A DNA stretch of 64,000 nucleotides from Kibdelosporangium aridum (GTDB taxonomy: Bacteria > Actinomycetota > Actinomycetes > Mycobacteriales > Pseudonocardiaceae). Within the stretch, counting starts at the first letter, position 1. Every line of letters starts with the position of its first letter. This document shows, in pieces, positions 44,433 through 51,911 of this stretch. Both the position numbers and the translations under genes were made by a program. The notes under the pieces are model-generated. The model made no database searches, was not told the DNA's origin, and was given only the letters and a program-made list of their open reading frames with translations. The DNA lies in contig NZ_FWXV01000005.1 of NCBI RefSeq assembly GCF_900176515.1, positions 1-64,000 on the forward strand, read 5' to 3'.

Positions 44433-44943
44433 AATCAGCGGGCCCGTCTGAGCCGAAGAACTTCAGCGCGGCTTCCTCGTGCAAGGAGAAAGCCAGCCCA
44501 CGCGGGCCGAAGATCACTCCGCGCTCGGATGCCTCGCTGTTCGGCGTGAAAGGCGGCAAATCGGACACCTGCACCTGCGGGGCGACGGAGAAAAGCAGGA
44601 CATGCCGTGGATCCGGCTCGGTCGAGGTGAACCACATCGGCTGCAGCGTCGCGGAGTCCACGAGCATGCCCGCTTCCTCGCACAGTTCGCGGGCGCCTGC
44701 CTGCTGCCATGTCTCGCCTTGGTCGACGAATCCGCCGACCAAGGCGAGCTGGCCGACTGGCGGGATGGCTCGCCGTACGACGAGCAGCCCGGTCCGCGAA
44801 CCGTCCTTGACCGGCACCAACACGATGGCGACCGGCGTCGGGTTCGCCCAGGTCTGCATGCCGCAACCAGGGCAGACGCGGGGATAGCCGGACGTGTCGG
44901 CGTAGGCGGTCCCGCAGGAGGAGCAGTAGGCGTCGCGCTTCAT
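44419..44943 (-). CDS. NUDIX hydrolase with N-terminal zinc ribbon
   Basis: The 174-aa protein has a zinc-ribbon pair (CSSCG and CPGCG) and a complete Nudix box GGFVDQGETWQQAGARELCEE followed by AGM. The arrangement resembles NudC-like or ADP-ribose-type hydrolases, which cleave nucleoside diphosphates linked to another group. ATG 44943 starts the ribbon. It is convergent with the sulfite oxidase-family gene (14-nt overlap) and 11 nt downstream of the amine oxidase gene. Confidence 0.88.
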   Translation of the reverse strand: MKRDAYCSSCGTAYADTSGYPRVCPGCGMQTWANPTPVAIVLVPVKDGSRTGLLVVRRAIPPVGQLALVGGFVDQGETWQQAGARELCEEAGMLVDSATLQPMWFTSTEPDPRHVLLFSVAPQVQVSDLPPFTPNSEASERGVIFGPRGLAFSLHEEAALKFFGSDGPADFKPL

Positions 44944-44954
44944 GACACGGGAAT

Positions 44955-46328
44955 CTAGATCCTCGGCAGGAGACTTTCGGTGAACCGCCACAGGAGGGTC
45001 GAGTCGTTCGTGTGGAACGCGGCCCCGGTGTAGAAGGTGTTGTGTCGGCCTTGCAGGGCGCTGAGTCTTCGGTAGAACCCGCCCGCGATGTCCCGGCCGC
45101 TGACGCTCAGCAGGAAAGGCGCGTGGCTGGCGAACATCTCGAACCGCGGCTGGGTGGTGGGAAGGACACCGGTGGATTGCAGCCTGCCGAGGGCGGCGAG
45201 GATGTCCGCGCGTACTCGCGCTTCGGGCAGTGGACGGCTGCTCCCGTAGTAGGCGATGAAGATCTCGGGAATGCCTGTGGCGGCGAGCAGGTACAGCCCA
45301 GGCATGGTCGGCATGTGCTGCCGGGCGGCGTCCGCGCTGACGTTCTGGATCGGGACCTGCGCAACGCCCGGCAGCCGCAGCACACTGGTGTAGTAGCCGC
45401 CCGGGCTGAACCGGCTGAACAGTGCCCGTTCGGTGCTGTCGAGATCGAACCTGGCCAGGTTGGCCAGCAGCGGCGGCACGGTCACCACCAGTCTGCGTGC
45501 CCGGATCGTGCGTGGTCCGTGTGGAGTGCTGACAAGCACCTGGACTCCGGCACGCTCACGGCTCACCTCGGTTACCGTGGCGTTCAGCAGCACATCGTCG
45601 CCGAGATGTGTGGTGATCTTCTCGTAGAGCTCGCTGTTGTCGCGACGGCTGGTGGTCACGGTCGTCTGGGTGAGCATTCCGTGAACCGCCGGGCCATTGA
45701 GGTACTTCATCTCATAAAGGGCAGGCAGGTCGAACAGGTCGCTGCGGCCCTGGCTCACCAGGTACAGCAACGGGGCCAGATCCGCGAACCCGTGCTTGGC
45801 CATCAGGTCGGTGAACGGTGCCACCAGTTCCGGCGGTACCGGGTTGGGCAGGTCCGGCCCGTCTTCCAGATACGGGTACTGCTCCAGCACCTCCGCGTAC
45901 TCGGCCAGCCTGCTCATCGGCGGCATCCGGTAGTTGTCGACGGGCAGGCCGGTCCGGTAGTCGGCGAATCGGATCGTGCCGGGATTGGTCTTGGCGAAGC
46001 TCAGCGGCACATCGAACCGGCCGAAGTGGCGGCGGACGAGCGGGATGTCGTGGTACCCCACCACACCGATGTCGGCGGTGCCGCCCGTGACCGGATCGCG
46101 GAACGTCTCGGTGTGCCCGCCCAGCCTGTCCTCGCGCTCGACCACAACGACCGAACGGCCCAGGTCACGCAGTCGGACGGCGGCATAACTGCCGGATGCT
46201 CCGCCGCCGATGACACAGACATCTCGCTGGATCACCCGGCCACTGGAGGCATGCGCTTGCGGTGTGACCATCACCGCGGCGCCCGCTCCCGCCATGGCCT
46301 TCAGTAATTGCTTTCGGGTCAACGTCAT
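44955..46328 (-). CDS. Exported FAD-dependent amine oxidase-like protein
   Basis: The 457-aa protein has an N-terminal export signal (LTRKQLLKAMAGAGAAVMV), the FAD motif VCVIGGGASGSYAAVRL and VVEREDRLGGHTETF, and a late TGAAFHTNDSTLLW segment. It resembles NAD(P)-binding flavin amine oxidases or carotenoid-type desaturases. ATG 46328 follows an AGGGGG site. It is divergent from a TetR gene that shares its promoter region, and that regulator probably controls it. Confidence 0.82.
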   Translation of the reverse strand: MTLTRKQLLKAMAGAGAAVMVTPQAHASSGRVIQRDVCVIGGGASGSYAAVRLRDLGRSVVVVEREDRLGGHTETFRDPVTGGTADIGVVGYHDIPLVRRHFGRFDVPLSFAKTNPGTIRFADYRTGLPVDNYRMPPMSRLAEYAEVLEQYPYLEDGPDLPNPVPPELVAPFTDLMAKHGFADLAPLLYLVSQGRSDLFDLPALYEMKYLNGPAVHGMLTQTTVTTSRRDNSELYEKITTHLGDDVLLNATVTEVSRERAGVQVLVSTPHGPRTIRARRLVVTVPPLLANLARFDLDSTERALFSRFSPGGYYTSVLRLPGVAQVPIQNVSADAARQHMPTMPGLYLLAATGIPEIFIAYYGSSRPLPEARVRADILAALGRLQSTGVLPTTQPRFEMFASHAPFLLSVSGRDIAGGFYRRLSALQGRHNTFYTGAAFHTNDSTLLWRFTESLLPRI

Positions 46329-46342
46329 GCGCGAACCCCCTT

Positions 46343-46370
46343 GATTCAAATGACTTCCCATCATTGAATC
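46343..46370 (+). promoter_or_regulatory. Inverted-repeat operator upstream of the amine oxidase
   Basis: GATTCAA (46343-46349) and TTGAATC (46364-46370) are perfectly complementary, and the next bases TGA and TCA extend the symmetry after a one-base bulge. It lies 15 nt upstream of the amine oxidase start and in the shared region with the TetR gene. It is the best candidate site for that TetR protein. Confidence 0.5.
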
Positions 46371-46422
46371 CACGAAGATCGAGGCGCGACCAGCGGCTGA
46401 ACGGAGGCGGGCGGACCGCCGT

Positions 46423-46451
46423 TTGACAAAGTGAAGACGACTGGTCACATT
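46423..46451 (+). promoter_or_regulatory. SigA-type promoter of the TetR gene at 46458
   Basis: TTGACA (46423-46428), a 17-nt spacer and CACATT (46446-46451) form a -35/-10 pair. The expected transcription start is at or next to the ATG at 46458, so the mRNA may be leaderless. Confidence 0.5.
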
Positions 46452-46457
46452 GAGGGC

Positions 46458-47027
46458 ATGCCCAGGGCAAGTGTTCGTGAGGTCATCGTCGAGACGGCCG
46501 TGCAAGAGATCCACAAGTACGGCTATGCCGCGTGCTCGGTCGACACCATCACAAAAGCCGCGGGCGTGCCGAAAGGGTCCTTCTACAACCATTTCAAAAG
46601 CAAGGAGGACCTCGGCGCCGAGGTCGTCCGCCGCTACGCCACCGAGTCCGAGTGGCACCGGTCGACGCCGGGCCTCTCACCGGTGGAGCAGCTCAGGGCG
46701 CGGTTCACCACGATGGCGGACCTCTTGGCTGGCAACGACTTCACCCGGGGCTGCCTGATCGGCAACATGGCCGCCGAACGCGCCGACCACAGCGACATCA
46801 TCCGCACGCAAGTCGCGATCAGCCTTGGCACTTGGTCGGACAGCATCGTCCAAGCCATCAAGGAAGCGCAGGCCGCCGGCGAGGTTGGCGCCGACCTGGA
46901 TGCTGATCGGCTCGGCCGGTTCGTCCTGAACGCGTGGGAGGGCACATTGCTGCGCGTCAAAGCTGACAAGAACACACAACCACTGGACGACTTCTTCACT
47001 GTCGTGTTCGACACGATCTTGCGGTAA
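46458..47027 (+). CDS. TetR-family regulator (AcrR-like)
   Basis: The 189-aa protein has a clear TetR helix-turn-helix (YAACSVDTITKAAGVPKGSFYNHFKSKEDL, given here in two overlapping parts, about residues 24-53) and a TetR_C domain with GCLIGNMAAERADHS, the pattern of regulators that respond to electrophiles or quinones. It is divergent from the amine oxidase. A good promoter is placed so that transcription starts at the ATG. Confidence 0.88.
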   Translation: MPRASVREVIVETAVQEIHKYGYAACSVDTITKAAGVPKGSFYNHFKSKEDLGAEVVRRYATESEWHRSTPGLSPVEQLRARFTTMADLLAGNDFTRGCLIGNMAAERADHSDIIRTQVAISLGTWSDSIVQAIKEAQAAGEVGADLDADRLGRFVLNAWEGTLLRVKADKNTQPLDDFFTVVFDTILR

Positions 47028-47061
47028 TAATGATCGTGCGTCCGGTCAGTGAGGAGCCCCG

Positions 47062-47946
47062 ATGTCGCACGTGGAAACATTCGTGGGCCGATCCGTGACC
47101 AAACATGCGCTTGTGCTGGGCGGTGGCGGTGTCGCCGGTATCGCGTGGATGACCGGAGTGCTCGCCGGTCTTGCCGAGGCGGGTATGGACGTGACTGGCG
47201 CGGATCTGGTGGTCGGCACGTCGGCAGGTTCCACCGTGGCCGCGCAGCTGGGCAGCGGCTTGAGCCTGGACGAGCTCTACGCGAGGCAAGTCGATCCCGC
47301 GTTGCAGAACAAGGAGATCGACCCAGGCGTCGACCTGGAGTCCTATGTGGCCAATCTGGCCGATGTCCTCGACGGCGTTTCCTCGTCTCTGGAGATCGGG
47401 CGCAGGATCGGCGCGTTGGCCTTGGCCGCGGACACCGTGCCGGAGGCCGAACGGCGAGCCGTGATCGCGTCCAGGCTCCCTTCGCACGAATGGCCTTCCT
47501 TCAAGCTGAAGATCGTCGCGGTCGACGCGGAAACCGGTGAGCCGCGCGTGTTCGACAACTCCTCAGGCGTCAGTTTGGTCGACGCCGTGGCCGCGAGCTG
47601 TGCCGTGCCCATGATCTGGCCACCTGTGACCATCGATGGCCGGCGCTATGTCGACGGTGGGATCCGCAGTACTCACAACGCCGATTACGCGGCGGACTAT
47701 GACAAGGGCGTTGCGCTGCTGCCGATGGGCGTGACGCAGTTGGTGCCTTCCCAGGACCTGTTGCTTCCCTCGTGGGGTGATGACATGACTATCACTCCGA
47801 ACGAAGCGTCCGCCGAGGCGATCGGTACCACTCCGCTGGACCCGAGTACCCGGGCACCGGCTGCCAAGGCAGGCCGCGCCCAAGGACTAGAAATCGGCAC
47901 GCTGTCCGATGTAGATCTCCGCGAAGGACTCAGCGGCTCGTCGTGA
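47062..47946 (+). CDS. Patatin-like phospholipase
   Basis: The 294-aa protein has the oxyanion GGGGVAGIAW, the nucleophile GTSAGST and the catalytic DGG in YVDGGIRS, the full Ser-Asp dyad of patatin-like acyl hydrolases. It would cleave acyl esters of phospholipids or other lipids. GAGGAG precedes the ATG, 34 nt after the TetR gene. Its last 60 nt overlap the convergent hydroxylase gene. Confidence 0.9.
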   Translation: MSHVETFVGRSVTKHALVLGGGGVAGIAWMTGVLAGLAEAGMDVTGADLVVGTSAGSTVAAQLGSGLSLDELYARQVDPALQNKEIDPGVDLESYVANLADVLDGVSSSLEIGRRIGALALAADTVPEAERRAVIASRLPSHEWPSFKLKIVAVDAETGEPRVFDNSSGVSLVDAVAASCAVPMIWPPVTIDGRRYVDGGIRSTHNADYAADYDKGVALLPMGVTQLVPSQDLLLPSWGDDMTITPNEASAEAIGTTPLDPSTRAPAAKAGRAQGLEIGTLSDVDLREGLSGSS

Positions 47947-49032
47947 TCCCAGCAGCCGCCGCAGGCGCGCACGGGAAAGCTCGTTCTGGAACGGATCCGG
48001 CGAGCCGTGGAAGATGTCGGACAGCCACTGGGAGAATTCCTGGTACTGCCAGACCCGGCCGAGGCACGCGGCGGTGTAGTTGTCCAATGTGGACTCATTG
48101 CCCTCGTAGTGCGCGATGATGCCTTCGGCCAGCAGCAAGGCGTCGTGAATGGCGAGGTTCATGCCCTTGGCGCCGATCGGCGCGACGAGATGGGCCGCCT
48201 CACCAGCGAGGAAAAGCCGCCCGGACGACATCCGGTCGAGCACGTAGTTGTGCATGTCCAGAACGCGTTTCTCGATCAGCGGCCCCTCGATGATCTTCCC
48301 GTCGGAGACCGTGAGCCGCGCGTGCAATTCCGTCCACACCCGGTCATCCGGCCAGTCGGCATCGGTGTCGGTGGGAGAGCATTGCAGGTAGAACCGAGTC
48401 ACCGTGGGCGTTCGTGCCATGTGGGCGGCGAAGCCTCGGGGGTGGATGCCGAAGATGACGCCGTCCGCTGACGGCGGCGCCTCGGCAAGCAAGGCGAGCC
48501 AACCGATGCCGTAGTCGTGTCGTGCGATATTTGCTGGCACGTATGCCTGCGTGACGCCTCGCGCGCCGTCGCATCCGGCGACGAAGTCGCAGTCGATCCG
48601 GTGGTGGCCTTCGTCGTCGGTGAAGGTGACGAACGGTTCGGTCGTCAGGTCGTGCAGCTGGACATCGCTTACGCTGAACCGGACTTCACCCCGGTACACG
48701 GCAACGAGATCCTTCACCAGTTCCTGTTGCGGATAGACGAAATGCCGCTGTCCGGTGAGTTCGGCGTAGTTGAACGGATGCCGTTCGCCCTCGAACCGGA
48801 ACTCGAACTTCCCGTGCGTCTGCGCCCGCTCAACCAAGCGATCGGCCAAGCCGTGCCGTTCGAGTTCGCGGACCGCCCACTCCTCGATGAACCCGGCCCT
48901 GGGACGGTGCTCGATGAACTCGCGGGTCTCCTGTTCGAGCAGCAGGCAGTCGATGTCCGCCTGACGCAGGAGGTTGGCGAGGGTAAGTCCGGCAGGCCCC
49001 GCCCCGACGATGACAACCCGAGTACGCCCCAT
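47887..49032 (-). CDS. pobA: 4-hydroxybenzoate 3-monooxygenase
   Basis: The 381-aa flavoprotein has the N-terminal VVIVGAGPAGLTLANLL, PobA-type HRPRAGFIEEWAVREL, RHFVYPQQELVKDL, the DG motif CDFVAGCDGARGV and the FAD-phosphate motif GRLFLAGEAAHLVAPIGAKG. It converts 4-hydroxybenzoate to protocatechuate with NAD(P)H and O2. Length and motif order match PobA closely. No protocatechuate dioxygenase genes lie in the window. Confidence 0.87.
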   Translation of the reverse strand: MGRTRVVIVGAGPAGLTLANLLRQADIDCLLLEQETREFIEHRPRAGFIEEWAVRELERHGLADRLVERAQTHGKFEFRFEGERHPFNYAELTGQRHFVYPQQELVKDLVAVYRGEVRFSVSDVQLHDLTTEPFVTFTDDEGHHRIDCDFVAGCDGARGVTQAYVPANIARHDYGIGWLALLAEAPPSADGVIFGIHPRGFAAHMARTPTVTRFYLQCSPTDTDADWPDDRVWTELHARLTVSDGKIIEGPLIEKRVLDMHNYVLDRMSSGRLFLAGEAAHLVAPIGAKGMNLAIHDALLLAEGIIAHYEGNESTLDNYTAACLGRVWQYQEFSQWLSDIFHGSPDPFQNELSRARLRRLLGSRRAAESFAEIYIGQRADF

Positions 49033-49054
49033 GGACCGAAACTAACACCCACCC

Positions 49055-49552
49055 TCAGAAGTGCGTGTGAATACCGAACGCCTGACGCAGCTGAGCCATG
49101 TCATGCCGATCGCGTTCGCTCGGCTCATACCCCTGATGGAAGTAAACCTGCTGCTCAGCGGACAAGCACGGCACTTGGCGGCCATCAATGACGCCCGTGA
49201 CGAAGCAATCGGCCGGGTAGACGAACGGCTTGTCCGGTTGCAGCGAGGCTTGACGGGCACTGCCGTCCGGTTGGAAGACCAGGGGATGCAGATCGATTTC
49301 GCGGCTGTCCTCGTGGGCGTGGACGAACCGGATCGGGCGCCAGTTCAGGATTTCGGTGAAGCCCGCGGCTGTGAGGGCATCGAGAATGCCTGGCTCCTGC
49401 TCTTGCCTGTACATGAGGTCGAGGTCTCGGTGGTCACGGGTCTGTTGCCCGATCAGTGCGTCGATGCCCCAGCCACCGCCGACCCAGACGTCGAAGTCCC
49501 GCAACAAGTCCAGAATCCCGAGAACGTCCTTGCCTTCCACACCCGCAAGCAT
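49055..49552 (-). CDS. Nucleotidyltransferase-fold protein, ANT(2'')-like
   Basis: The protein has about 165 residues with the nucleotidyltransferase signature GGGWGIDALIGQQTRDHRDL followed by DL, where the DxD Asp pair would bind metal. REIDLHPLVF gives a third acidic residue. The pattern is that of aminoglycoside 2''-adenylyltransferase and lincosamide nucleotidyltransferase relatives. ATG 49552 follows a GGTGG sequence; an in-frame start at 49612 would overlap the next promoter. Drug resistance is possible but not shown by sequence alone. Confidence 0.75.
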   Translation of the reverse strand: MLAGVEGKDVLGILDLLRDFDVWVGGGWGIDALIGQQTRDHRDLDLMYRQEQEPGILDALTAAGFTEILNWRPIRFVHAHEDSREIDLHPLVFQPDGSARQASLQPDKPFVYPADCFVTGVIDGRQVPCLSAEQQVYFHQGYEPSERDRHDMAQLRQAFGIHTHF

Positions 49553-49605
49553 GCTCCACCGCAACGACAACGCCCCAGGGAGTTGTGCTGGCTTCTGTCG
49601 AGGCC

Positions 49606-49634
49606 TTGACAAGTTTTCTTTTCCGGACGACTAT
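49606..49634 (+). promoter_or_regulatory. Promoter of the ArsR-type regulator operon
   Basis: TTGACA (49606-49611), a 17-nt spacer and GACTAT (49629-49634) give a transcription start near 49641. This is next to the GTG start at 49642, so the transcript is probably leaderless. Confidence 0.45.
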
Positions 49635-49641
49635 CACTTTC

Positions 49642-50220
49642 GTGAAGTCGATCGCCGAGGTCACCAGCACCGAAGCCGTGCAAGCCATGGCGCATCCAAT
49701 GCGCCTGCGGATCCTTGCCGCGCTCAGGGAACCGGGTTCCGCGGCGGGCGTCGCGCGTGAGCTGGGGGAGCCCCGCCAAAAGGTGAACTACCACGTCAAA
49801 GAGCTGGAGCGGGTCGGTCTCGCGCATCGTGTCGGCGAGCGCCGCGCAGGCAACTTGGTCGAAAGCCTCTACCAGGCAACCGCCGCCACCTACGTGGTCT
49901 CGCCGCGTCTCGCCTGGGTCGACCGGCCGCGGATCGAGGCGCTGGCCGAACAGGTGGCGTTGGAGAACCTGGTCGCTGTCGGTGAGCGGTTGCAGCAGGC
50001 GGCCGCGCTTCTGCTTGACCGGGCCGCGTTCGATGGCGAGAAGATCGCCAGCGCCGCCGTCGAGGCTGAGGTTCGCTTGGCGGATGCCGCGCAGCGGACC
50101 GCTTTTCTCAAGGAGTACATGTCGGCCGTCGGGCCGATCTTGAAGAAGTATGGGGACTCGCAAGGAGATCCGTACCGGGTCGTCCTCGCCGTGCATCCGG
50201 ATCCGAAGGAGCAGTCGTGA
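49642..50220 (+). CDS. ArsR/HTH_20-type transcriptional regulator
   Basis: The 192-aa protein has an N-terminal winged helix (MAHPMRLRILAALREPGSAA, then VARELGEPRQKVNYHVKELERVGL) and a C-terminal helical region with an Ala/Glu-rich amphipathic segment. GTG 49642 fits the promoter at 49606-49634. It overlaps the SRPBCC-PDZ gene by GTGA. ArsR plus SRPBCC pairs are common, and the SRPBCC partner may bind the same hydrophobic ligand. Confidence 0.85.
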   Translation: MKSIAEVTSTEAVQAMAHPMRLRILAALREPGSAAGVARELGEPRQKVNYHVKELERVGLAHRVGERRAGNLVESLYQATAATYVVSPRLAWVDRPRIEALAEQVALENLVAVGERLQQAAALLLDRAAFDGEKIASAAVEAEVRLADAAQRTAFLKEYMSAVGPILKKYGDSQGDPYRVVLAVHPDPKEQS

Positions 50221-50912
50221 ACTACGGCAAGTACGAGAAGACTTTCTCGCTGTCCGTCCCGGTCGAGCGCGCGTGGCAGGCGTTCACCGACGCGAAGGAC
50301 CTCGAGGCGTGGCTGACGGGCACGGTCGAGGAAACCGACGTTCGCCCCGGTGGCCGGATCGCGTGGGCCGCGGACGATTACGGGCAGCTAGTGTGGGACA
50401 TCGTCGAGGCCGACCCGCCGAACAAGCTTGTCTACAAGGAAGGCCCGGGCATTCTGCCGGTCGAGACCGACGTCACCGTCACGTTCGAGGAGACCGACAG
50501 CGGCACCCGGATCACGGTGACCCAGGCGGGTTTCGGCGAAGGCGAGGACTGGGGATCGCATCTGGACAGCGTTGGTCTCGGCTGGGTGCAAACGCTGGCC
50601 GCGCTCGATCTGTACCTGCGCACCGGTGTGCGCTACGACAGGTTCTTCACGTTCCAGTCCGGACTGGGCATGATGACCGAGGACTGGCTCGCCGGTCCGG
50701 TCGTCGTGTCGGTCGATGACGGCGCTTTCGCCGCCAAGGCAGGGATCCAGCCCGGCGACATCATCCTGAAGCTGGGCAGCGCTCCGGTGTTCGGGCGCAC
50801 CGATCTGTGGCTGCTCACCCGGGAACACCCTGTCGGCAAGGAGATCGAGGTCGTGTACGCGCGCGGCAGCGAGGTGCTGACTGCCCGTGCCGCACTCACT
50901 GACCCGACATAG
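50217..50912 (+). CDS. SRPBCC (AHSA1-like) domain fused to a PDZ-like domain
   Basis: The 231-aa protein has an N-terminal START/SRPBCC hydrophobic-cavity domain (residues about 5-145, with LSVPVERAWQAFTDAKDLEAWL and VTVTFEETDSGTRITVTQ). A C-terminal domain has GIQPGDIILKLGSAPVFGRTDLWLL, which is a PDZ core. PDZ domains usually follow proteases, so the fusion to a ligand-binding SRPBCC domain is unusual. No signal peptide is seen, so it acts in the cytosol. It is coupled to the ArsR-type regulator. Confidence 0.82.
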   Translation: MNYGKYEKTFSLSVPVERAWQAFTDAKDLEAWLTGTVEETDVRPGGRIAWAADDYGQLVWDIVEADPPNKLVYKEGPGILPVETDVTVTFEETDSGTRITVTQAGFGEGEDWGSHLDSVGLGWVQTLAALDLYLRTGVRYDRFFTFQSGLGMMTEDWLAGPVVVSVDDGAFAAKAGIQPGDIILKLGSAPVFGRTDLWLLTREHPVGKEIEVVYARGSEVLTARAALTDPT

Positions 50913-50922
50913 CGTCCGGAGG

Positions 50923-50970
50923 TGGTATTACTATACCGGCAAGTGCTAGGGTGCCGGTATAGTAATACCA
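50923..50970 (+). promoter_or_regulatory. 19-bp perfect inverted repeat around the methionine aminopeptidase promoter
   Basis: TGGTATTACTATACCGGCA (50923-50941) and its exact reverse complement (50952-50970) flank a 10-nt loop. Each arm contains its own palindrome, GGTAT-N4-ATACC, so there are two copies of one operator half-pair. TAGGGT (50947-50952), a plausible -10 box, lies in the middle. A double operator that clamps the promoter is inferred. It could also form a hairpin in the RNA, but the AT-rich nested palindromes favour protein binding. Confidence 0.7.
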
Positions 50971-50990
50971 ACCCGTGACGTGAGGTATTC

Positions 50991-51782
50991 GTGATTGAAC
51001 TGAAGACGCCCGCGGAGATCCAGCGCATGCACGTGGCCGGGCGTTTCGTCGCCGAGGTGCTCTCCGAGATCGGCCGGCTCGCTGACGTGGGCGTCAACCT
51101 CTTGGACCTGGAGCACCATGTGCGGGGCATGATCAAACGGCGCGGGGCGCAGTCGTGCTACTGGGATTACGCCCCGCCCTTTGGCAAAGGCCCGTTCCGC
51201 AACGTCATCTGCCTGTCGGTCAACGACGCCGTCCTGCACGGCTTGCCTCACGACTACACGCTGCGCGACGGAGACGTGCTCAGCGCGGATCTCGCGGTCA
51301 GTATCGACGGATGGGTGGCCGATTCGGCGCGCACGGTCGTGGTCGGAACCGCCGCCGAGGAGGATCTGCGGATCATCCGCGCCACCGAGGAAGCGTTGGA
51401 AGCGGCGATCGAGGTGGCACGTCCGGGTAACCGGCTGGGTGACATCTCCGCGGCGATCTGGGCGGTCGCCTGTGATTACGGCTATCCGGTCAACACCGAG
51501 TTCGGTGGTCACGGCATCGGCCGCACCATGCACGAAGAACTCCACGTTCCCAACAAGGGCCGGGCGGGCCGCGGCCTGAAGCTCCGGCCGGGCCTGACCC
51601 TCGCGCTCGAACCCTGGTTCGCCCGCACCACCGACCAAATCGTCTATGACCCCGACGGCTGGACGATCCGATCAGCCGACGGCTCACGCACGGCCCACTC
51701 CGAGCACACGGTTGCCATTACCGAGGACGGCCCCTTGGTGCTCACCCGGCGGGAAACGGAGAAGTCCGCCCAAAACGCCTGA
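50991..51782 (+). CDS. map: Type I methionine aminopeptidase
   Basis: The 263-aa protein has the MetAP I order: NVICLSVNDAVLHGLP, the metal Asp pair in SADLAVSIDGWVADSART, the His in EFGGHGIGRTMHEELHVPN and Glu residues in LALEPWF and SEHTVAI. It removes the initiator Met from nascent proteins in the cytosol. It starts with GTG 50991 behind a strong palindromic operator, not with ribosomal or secY genes, so it is likely a second, regulated copy. Confidence 0.92.
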   Translation: MIELKTPAEIQRMHVAGRFVAEVLSEIGRLADVGVNLLDLEHHVRGMIKRRGAQSCYWDYAPPFGKGPFRNVICLSVNDAVLHGLPHDYTLRDGDVLSADLAVSIDGWVADSARTVVVGTAAEEDLRIIRATEEALEAAIEVARPGNRLGDISAAIWAVACDYGYPVNTEFGGHGIGRTMHEELHVPNKGRAGRGLKLRPGLTLALEPWFARTTDQIVYDPDGWTIRSADGSRTAHSEHTVAITEDGPLVLTRRETEKSAQNA

Positions 51783-51857
51783 CGGCCACGCTGGGTACGT
51801 CGATGTCGGTCACAAAGTGCTGGCATCACCTCACTTCCAAGAAAGATCGCCCCCGGA

Positions 51858-51887
51858 TCGAACATCTGTTCGAACGCGTGCTAGGGT
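51858..51887 (+). promoter_or_regulatory. LexA (SOS) box and -10 region of the MFS gene
   Basis: TCGAACATCTGTTCGA (51858-51873) matches the actinobacterial LexA box TCGAAC-N4-GTTCGA with perfect hexamer arms. TAGGGT at about 51882-51887 can serve as -10, so LexA bound at the box would cover the -35 region. The downstream transporter gene starts at 51912. Confidence 0.75.
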
Positions 51888-51911
51888 CTCCGGGCGGCGA
51901 AAGGGGGAGTG

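Noticed and set aside
45012..46307. 431-codon plus-strand frame
   Set aside because: It is antisense to the amine oxidase; no motifs.
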